Program-made: the position numbers and the translations under genes
Shown here: positions 57,314-64,000 of the stretch, piece after piece
Layout of the letters: every line of letters begins with the position of its first letter
How positions within the stretch are numbered: position 1 is the stretch's first letter
The notes under the pieces: model-generated
Database searches by the model: none
Told to the model about the DNA's origin: nothing
Seen by the model: the letters and a program-made list of their open reading frames with translations, nothing else
Source of the DNA: Cryptomeria japonica
Taxonomy: Eukaryota; Streptophyta; Pinopsida; Cupressales; Cupressaceae
Direction: 5' to 3'
NCBI RefSeq assembly: GCF_030272615.1
Contig: NC_081410.1
Coordinates: 190,733,619-190,797,618 of the forward strand
Length of the DNA: 64,000 nt

Positions 57314-58482
57314 TGTTACTACTTATCAAGTTGCCATTAGTTTTATATCCAAAGTCATTCTATATACTCTAGTCGGTTACTACTACCGAAATATTCAGTC
57401 GGTATGTACAACGCAGTCAGTAATAGAAGAAACTAGTCACAGAGCCCAGTATGCACCGAACTGTCTACCGAGTATCATTTCATGTCTACCGAGCAGCAAA
57501 GATGACACACCAAGTTGATATACACCGAGTGAAATGTGTTACCAGATTCATTGAACCTGGACATACATATGGAAACGTGTTATGAGATCGAGGTACATAG
57601 AACTGTTATCACATTGGAAATTGCAATTAAAGATTGTGTATGATTTCGAGGTCATTTAACCAATGAAATATTTTGCATGATTATTCATTCGATAAAACAT
57701 GTTTGTAAGATTGAAGCAATGAATGGATCACTGACATAAGAGATCTATTTATACAACATGAGTTAAGAATTAGAAAGGTGTGTGTGCATGAGTGTATGAA
57801 GCAAGAAATGAGAAAGCACTAAGTGTTATGACTATTACAGAGACACAGAGGTCACCGAGAAGGTTTTCAGAGAACAGTCAAAGAACAGAGTAAACAAAAG
57901 GGTTTACCTAGTTACTATATGGGTTACCGAGGTATTCTATAAGCAAGGTAATCTTATTTGAGCATATAGAATCTGCTATAACATTCCAGATGTAAAGTTG
58001 CAGATATTTGTAATAATTTCATTGTAATATTTTGAGTTATAGAGAAACCTTTAACAGGGTAAAAGACTCTAATCAAGTCTATAAATTGTAAAGCCTCTAA
58101 CCAGGTGCAACATTTAGATTAAGTGTTGTAAAATCCTTTAGCAAGGTAGATCTAATAGATCTTGATACTCCTAATAGGGTAAGCTATCAGAAATAGCTAA
58201 ACATGTAGCTCTAATCGAGCATCCTTTATTATTGCAGTAGTGAAGTTGTGGGTGCCATCCCCACCGCAGTTTTTCTCTCTAACCAAGAGTTTCTGCGTAA
58301 CCAAAATATGGGTGTTATGGAGTGAATCATGTATGATTGTTATTCATTTGTTTTAGCTTTATGTTATGTTACAACAGTTTTCAGTTTATGCATAACAATA
58401 AAGATATTGTTGAAGAAAAGTTTTGAAGTACTGATTCACCCCTCCCCTCTCAGTACATTAGCTTTCCATATTGGGCCTAACA
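57314..58482 (+). repeat. 3' LTR of family B
   Basis: 1,169 nt, TGTTAC to CTAACA. It keeps 15 nt lost from the 5' LTR and more CCGA words. Confidence 0.9.
58248..58264 (+). promoter_or_regulatory. Conserved LTR hairpin, B 3' LTR
   Basis: GTGGG-TGCCATC-CCCAC, then CGCAGTTTTTCTC. Confidence 0.6.
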
Positions 58483-59584
58483 ACAGGGTGAGAAACTGAA
58501 TCTAAGAAGAGAGCGAGAAGGTCTCACTATCCACATGAGTTAGGAACTAGAAGCCATAAGAGCTACTAAAGATCTTATCAAGGTAAGAGATCAAGAAATC
58601 ATAAAGATCAAATGAGAAAAAGATACTATACATGAGGACTTGATTGTTGAAACAGAAGAAAAGGAAAACCTAAAGCTAGATCTTGAGTTGGCATTGTCTC
58701 TGCAAGACAACCTGTCTAAGCATAATGAAGATCTTGTCAAAAATCTTACTGAAGCCAATGAGAAATTGGAGAAGTTCATCAAAAGTTATACCATGTTGGA
58801 GGAAAAAATTCAATCACAGAGAATGAAGGGTGATATCTCTGGACTTGGTTTTCATACAACTGAAAAAGGTGAATCCTCTGGTACAAAGAGCAACTATCCA
58901 AAGAACAAAACTACTTCTAAAGTCAATAACATTACCAGTAAGAAGGCTTTTAAACCTGTCTGCTTTGTTTGCCATAAGCCTGGTCATACTGCAAATGTTT
59001 GTAGGAACAAACCTAATAGAAATGCAAGTTACAATACTAATGCTAGGTATGTGTCTAGAAAGTTTGAAGGACATTGCTACACTTATGGAATGTATGGGCA
59101 TAAACATATTAAGTGCAGATATGGATCAAACAATCCTGTACCACACATGCATCCTAGACCATATGGTGACCGGATAAGGAATTTTGATAACCAGGTGAAC
59201 ATGAACTGGCAAAGATCCTATGGCAATCGGTTTAGTCCATTCGAAATGGAAACGGTAACAAATGTTGTGTGTAGATTTTGTAATAACTTTGGTCATGTGG
59301 CTATGAACTGCAGAAAAAGAATAGGAAGAGGAAATGCAGGACCTTGGAGATCATTTGGTATGGTCTATTACCACTGCAACAAATCGGGGCACCTGGTAAA
59401 GTTTTGCAGATCAAGGAATAGTAAACCGGTCAACTTCTTCAAGGATCAAAAAGGCAAGCAAAAAATTGATGTTGAGGAAACTAGAGAAGATATGAACTAG
59501 ACTTGGAAGAAGAAAAGAAAAGAATTGCCTATAGAGGAAATCATTCCTTCACCTAGTGAAGAGAATCCAACACTGGTGACTTAA
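58483..59584 (+). pseudogene. Family A gag-like ORF, A-plus copy, 3' piece with four zinc knuckles
   Basis: It resumes the A coiled coil right after family B (EKLNLRREREGLTIHMS, with TAG near 58539 and TGA near 58612), then is open from 58640 for 286 codons. Knuckles: CFVCHKPGHTANVC (58961-59002), CYTYGMYGHKHIKC (59075-59116, second Cys is Tyr; A-minus has Cys), CRFCNNFGHVAMNC (59270-59311) and YYHCNKSGHLVKFC (59369-59410, first Cys is Tyr). TAG 59498-59500 precedes the ancestral TAA at 59582-59584, judged from A-minus. Confidence 0.76.
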
Positions 59585-60034
59585 GCCTGTCTAACACGGC
59601 TAAGGGGAGCGTAACGGTAAAACATTTCCAGACCCTTTTTGTAAAATAAGCGGGAAAGAATTTTTGAATTTTGAATTTTGGTGACTTTTTGTTGACGTGT
59701 TATTAACCGGTATTTCACTTAAGCAGTGAAATTAGGGTTTGTAACCTAAAATTGTGAGCATTTATTGTGGTTGGTAAAAAGGATAAAAACAAGTTTCACC
59801 TTATCATTTTTACCCTAACTTTTTTGAAAAAGGAAAATTGAAGCGATTGCAGAGCAGAGCAAGATTGTCTTGGTGCAAATTGGAAAATTGCTTTGTGATT
59901 AGAGAAATCGAGTTGAATTGGGAGCTACAGAGAAGTGAACGAGTGTGCATTTGAACAGTTCAACTTGGAAACAGAGCGACATGCAAGATTCTAGGTATTT
60001 CTTTGTATACCACTTCGAAACTTGTTTATCTAGA
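59585..60034 (+). other. Non-coding gap between gag and ORF2, A-plus
   Basis: 450 nt matching 47031-47463 inverted. No gene is supported, although an upstream in-frame ATG at 59945 precedes the chosen ORF2 start. Confidence 0.5.
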
Positions 60035-63000
60035 ATGGCATCTACTTCTAAGTCTATAGAGAGATTGATGATCACTGCTGAGCTTGAGGAAGCTCTAAAG
60101 GTAGATGAAATTATGTCTTATAATGCATTGTCGCAAGTCCCAAGTGGTTTCATGGTCAAAGGTGTTTTGTCTAGTTATATAGATTGTAAAATTCAAGTTT
60201 TGGGAACTCTTCACATTTATACTCAGCTGAAATCACTCTGTAATAAGGATGAAAAGATTGAAACTAAATATGCTAGGGTTTTTGAAAAAGGGTTTCATAA
60301 TGCAACCTACTTTCTTGAAGATTTTGAGGATGAACACATAAGAATAATCTTGAGTCGAGTCCACTAAGAGAATATGTATCTGGAGAGGACTCACACAATA
60401 ACCAAGGAGGGTATTAGGACTGTAACGGGTTATTGCTCAACCGGTGAAGTTTCTGTGTTGAGGAGAATTTCAAAAGATATTGTCTTCAAGTTAACCGGTT
60501 CTACATCCAATAGGCGTGCTTTTTCTATCAACAATATTAGAGACCCTGCAGTGAAACTTGCAGCAATGGTGATAGGCTACCGAGTATTTTACTCTAGTAG
60601 ACTTAACAGTGTTCCATCCGCAACAATTCATACAACACATAGAATAATAATTGATAATGCAGACTATGATAATTGTGAAGCTATCAGACTCCAGTTATTT
60701 GAAAATTTGAAATCCATTATGAAGGACAATACTCAGAAGTTCAAATATGGTTAGCTGTTAGCTGGGTTATTTTTCTACTTTCAGAACTTTCTACCGAGTA
60801 TAGGTGACATTGAATGGTCCAAAGAACAACCGATCAATGCATAGATCAAGAACAACATTAAGATTGTGAAGAATACTTTTTCAGCTGCCACAAACAAGTA
60901 CTTTAATGAATTCCAGAAGAAGATGAGCTTGAGAATGAGGCTACCTGAAGATGTGGTAAAACACTTTGAAAAAAACATAATCTTCATGGTTACCACTGAA
61001 TTTTGCTTGATGCAAGCAATTGAACCTAGAGAGGAAGAGATGGAAGATATGAGCTATAAGGTCAATCATGACTTACTAGTTGGTTATGCTAATACTCTGT
61101 TAGCATTGCCCAAAGACAAAAAGAAGGCAAAATTGGACATCTTAGTAGTCCAAGATGTACCAATTGAAACCGGTACTGCACCTGTAGCAAAAGCAAAGGG
61201 AAAGAAAAATAAATGTGATGAAAAATCTCCTGTGAAGAAGACTACAAGGGTGACTCGGAGTGTCCTAACCAAGAAGGAACCAACACCTAAAATATCTGAG
61301 AAGAAGGAGAATGCACCAAAGGAGAGGAATAGGAAACTGATTTTGCAACCAGAGTTTGAGTGTACAGATTCTGAAGAAGAACCTAAGAAGGAAAAAGCAA
61401 CCGACAGAACACCTAAGAAGGTAAAGGTAGTGCCAAAGGCAACTACGCCTATAGACATTGCCACCTACAAACCTGACACAACATTTGAGAGAACAATGAA
61501 GTCATTGGGAAGAAACAGGTTTGACAACATCAAAGAACATTATGATTCTTTTACTGAAGATGAACAGAAGCAAATACTCCAACAGGTAATAACCTATTTG
61601 GGTCATTATAGTAGATTTCCGCATGATTTGGAGAAAGATATTTCTTTCTTTGTATAATACTTTGTTAGATAAATGGGAAGAAGCCATTCAATTAGAAAAG
61701 AAGATTATTGATGAAGTATTTGTATAGTATTTTCCCAATCTATCATCTAACGGAATTAGTGCTTTAACTGAGGAATACAAAGCATATTTTGATTTTAAAG
61801 GAAGAAGACTGGAGCTTCTTAATGCAAAAAGGTCAGTTGTTGAGTCTGAGACACATCAGCTAGCTTGTATAATCAAAAAGAGGGAAGAAGTCATCCACTC
61901 AAGCAGTAAGAATGATACTACAGAAGATGTTCCTTGACCAGAAATGGATGAAGAGGAAATTGTTCAAGCTGACATAGTCTATCCAACCAAGAAGAAGGAT
62001 GATTCCATTATTCTTCTTGATGAAGATATTCAAGACACAGTAGACCTATTTGGAGACATTACTGCACCAGATATGGATCCTCCTACAATCACAGAAGTAC
62101 ATGTTACATCAGATGATCAACCGGGTAATCAACTAAAAGAGGTTAGTGAACCAACAACTAAACAACTGGAGAAACCCCAATCTCCACCAGTCATTGAGAT
62201 CACTCAAAAGGAGTCTACTGAGGAAGCTATTACTCAACAAACAAAAGATACAATGGAGAAGAACACAAAAAGAGCCATCATTAAGAGTATACCCCTTGAA
62301 CCAGCAAAGCAAGAACTACTTGATGATGATGACGAAGACTCTTTAAGTATTTCAGGACCTATTGACATGAATACCTTGAGTGCATCAGAAATGATGAAGA
62401 TTGCCAATGTTATGCAATCTCGTGCACACAAGAAGAGAGTGAAAGAGCAAAGAATTGAGGCAGAGACAATCCAGAATGCAGTAGAAATTTTGTCTGGATT
62501 ACTACAGGAAACCTCTATCTCACATCTTCCTACTCCTATCAACAAACTTGGTCAGTTAGTTGCAGATGCATCTGATCAAATCAAATTGCTTGAAGATGCT
62601 GCTCAAATATCTGCTGAGAAGAGCCACAAGAAGGTATATAGAGATAAACTGGCTAAGCACATTGAAAATAGCAAAATGGCTTTATCTCATAATGGCAGCC
62701 TATTAAAGAAAGCTATTGAATCTAGAGGAAAGTATCTTGCCTCTACCTCCAATATTACTTTCTTTTATTCTGATATTTTGAAGAATCAAGTTGAAACTGA
62801 ACAGGAAATAGAAAGGTTATGCAAGGCATATGTCCCACTCCAGGACTCCATTTATGCCTTTAACCGGTCTATAGTTGAATTGCATGACAGACTGAACATG
62901 AATGATAATGAGAGAGCTAAGAGATTCCAATCTCTAAGAGAGCTCAAGAGTCAGCTCACCTCACAGATTGACATTCTTCAGAGAGCCTACTCCAGTGCAG

Positions 63001-63173
63001 AAGCTACTCTTGCTACTCCTGAAACCTATACGCTAGACTCAATAGAAGAATTCTAATCCCAACTGCTGTCTACCTCTGAGTATACGAACAACATACTGGA
63101 ATCATGGAAGAATTCTCTATCCCAGATGAAGCAGAATTTCAATAATATTTTCATGAGAATAGCTAATGCATGA
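60035..63173 (+). pseudogene. Family A ORF2, A-plus copy, unknown protein
   Basis: Starts MASTSKSIERLMITAELEEA; this ATG aligns with the A-minus start. It ends at TGA 63171-63173. An earlier TAA at 63054-63056 is a mutation, since A-minus reads through there. Stops at 60364-60366 and near 60752 and 60842, and a frameshift near 61650, break it. The N-terminal domain shared with B has RTHTITKEGIRTVTGY, FYSSRLNSVPS, LLAGLFFYFQNFLPS and EPREEEMEDMSYKV. The basic linker includes KKTTRVTRSVLTKKEP. The C-terminal 370 codons (61944-63056) are acidic, then helical (MMKIANVMQSRAHKKRVKEQ, ERLCKAYVPLQDSIYAFNRS), with likely coiled coil. Function unknown. Confidence 0.76.
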
Positions 63174-63342
63174 ACTTGATTAAAATTGTAATATATGATG
63201 AACACTTTGATACAAATTTTCTATATATATATGTATATATTTTTAACAGGGGAATATGAGTACATATGTAAATATATTGTGTATGCACACTTAGCGGTAT
63301 TGTATTACTCTAAAAAAAATTCTAAGTGTTGCCATCAATGCC
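63174..63342 (+). other. 3' untranslated region of A-plus
   Basis: AT-rich non-coding stretch with a TATATATATG tract near 63223-63240, matching 43661-43890 inverted. Confidence 0.5.
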
Positions 63343-63354
63343 AAAGGGGGAGAT
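63343..63354 (+). promoter_or_regulatory. Polypurine tract of A-plus
   Basis: AAAGGGGGAGAT directly before the 3' LTR. Confidence 0.82.
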
Positions 63355-64000
63355 TGTTGGGATGATGATAATTGTAATGTATTCATCACTTGTTGTCATT
63401 GATGAAACACTCTCACACACATATATGATTACATTGACTACTGGTATAACTTCAATTGGTTTACACTACCAACCGGTATGTTTATGGCCTATCTCTAACC
63501 GGTACTTGGTGTCAACTAGTATGTGCCTAAGAGATAACCTGTGGTTACACTAATTCAACATCAAAATGAAGATGAAGATGAAGAAGAAGATCAAGTGGAA
63601 GATTCCAGGACAACGATTCACTAGTTTTATTCCAACCGATATTGATTGTTCTAACCAGTATCCATTTTGTGATGAGTTACCAGCACCGTTTGTTTGGCAG
63701 TCATTTTTGTGATGAGTTATGTTTAATGTCTAGATACACTGCACCTAGGAAATTGTGTTCCTATGGCCGACATAAGGACATAAGGTCTGAATGTCTATTT
63801 AAAGACATCTTAGTGAAGCATTTTAAAGAGAGATGAAAAAGAGAGAACATATATAGAATAGGTGATCTATGCAAATACTTTTGCTGAAGAGCGATAAGTG
63901 TTTAGATGGAGAGCACAGTTGAATGTACTTAGAATGATCTGATCAAGCAAGTTTTGTGCTACTCAGAACATATCAAAAATTTCTTATTGTTTTCTGACCA
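63355..64000 (+). repeat. 3' LTR of A-plus, cut by the window end
   Basis: The first 646 nt of the LTR, starting TGTTGGGATGATG, closely similar to 49146-49760. By the length of the other copies, about 470 nt more should follow outside the window. Confidence 0.85.

Larger units (their letters stand above)
50504..58482 (+). mobile_element. Family B retrotransposon (gag + unknown ORF2, no pol)
   Basis: 7,979 nt. The LTRs (50504-51657 and 57314-58482) begin TGTTAC and end CTAACA and are closely similar, so this is the youngest insertion here. The primer site TGGTATCAGAGC, a gag-like ORF with five zinc knuckles, ORF2 and the purine tract AAAAGGGGAGAT follow in order. No pol domain occurs in the 5.7-kb interior. 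The flanks GTAGG (50499-50503) and ACAGG (58483-58487) form an imperfect 5-bp target duplication. It interrupts A-plus gag; comparison with A-minus confirms the empty site. Confidence 0.87.
49146..64000 (+). mobile_element. Family A retrotransposon, copy A-plus, split by family B and cut by window end
   Basis: 5' LTR (49146-50243), primer site, gag start, an 8-kb family B insertion (50504-58482), rest of gag, ORF2, purine tract, and the first 646 nt of the 3' LTR. Without B the interior is 5.13 kb, matching A-minus. The 5' LTR lacks about its first 16 nt and is joined to the truncated A-minus LTR, so the two copies lie head to head. Like A-minus it has no pol. Confidence 0.82.

Noticed and set aside
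1-64000. Functional host genes or organelle inserts
   Set aside because: No exon-like blocks, rRNA, tRNA or organelle genes were seen; all long frames belong to transposons.

Overview
The window is plant nuclear DNA made of transposable elements; I found no host gene, rRNA or tRNA gene. Plant origin is shown by Ty3 chromoviruses with a C-terminal chromodomain, Tat-type Ty3 elements with two RNase H domains, an initiator-methionine-tRNA primer site (TGGTATCAGAGC) in most LTRs, and a tRNA-derived SINE. High AT content and deep nesting suggest a very large genome such as a gymnosperm's, but the species cannot be fixed from this sequence.

Layout. (1) 1-6680: a decayed minus-strand Ty3 gag (1-474 and 6332-6680) is split by chromovirus E1 (475-6331, target duplication TATCT). 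(2) 6903-13267: Tat-P, a plus-strand Tat-type element with gag and protease but no polymerase or integrase (putative duplication AGAAC). (3) 13273-20550: AT-rich DNA with a SINE (16137-16359) and a solo LTR (family C, 17825-18887). (4) 20551-34475: a tandem chromovirus array, LTR1-T1-LTR2-T2-LTR3-T3, with T3 cut short. (5) 34476-42505: Tat-M, a minus-strand Tat-type element with repeats downstream of its integrase and a G-patch-like segment upstream of its reverse transcriptase. (6) 42506-64000: two copies of family A lie head to head (A-minus 42506-49145, A-plus 49146 to beyond the window). A-plus is split by a family B element (50504-58482).

Families A and B are the most interesting part. 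Both have LTRs, the same primer site, a purine tract, a gag-like ORF with a coiled coil and four or five CCHC zinc knuckles, and a second ORF of about 1,045-1,125 codons that I cannot assign. Neither has protease, reverse transcriptase, RNase H or integrase. The second ORF is recognisably homologous between A and B along most of its length although their LTRs are largely unrelated. The A, B and C LTRs share a small hairpin block in which stem changes are compensated. A and B look like non-autonomous retrotransposons that use another element's enzymes while keeping an unknown protein.

Inferred nesting, oldest to youngest at right: T3 > Tat-M > A-minus > A-plus > B. This predicts the DNA just beyond position 64000. 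Every coding region has stops, frameshifts or truncation; the least damaged are the family B second ORF (two stops) and the T2 integrase segment.
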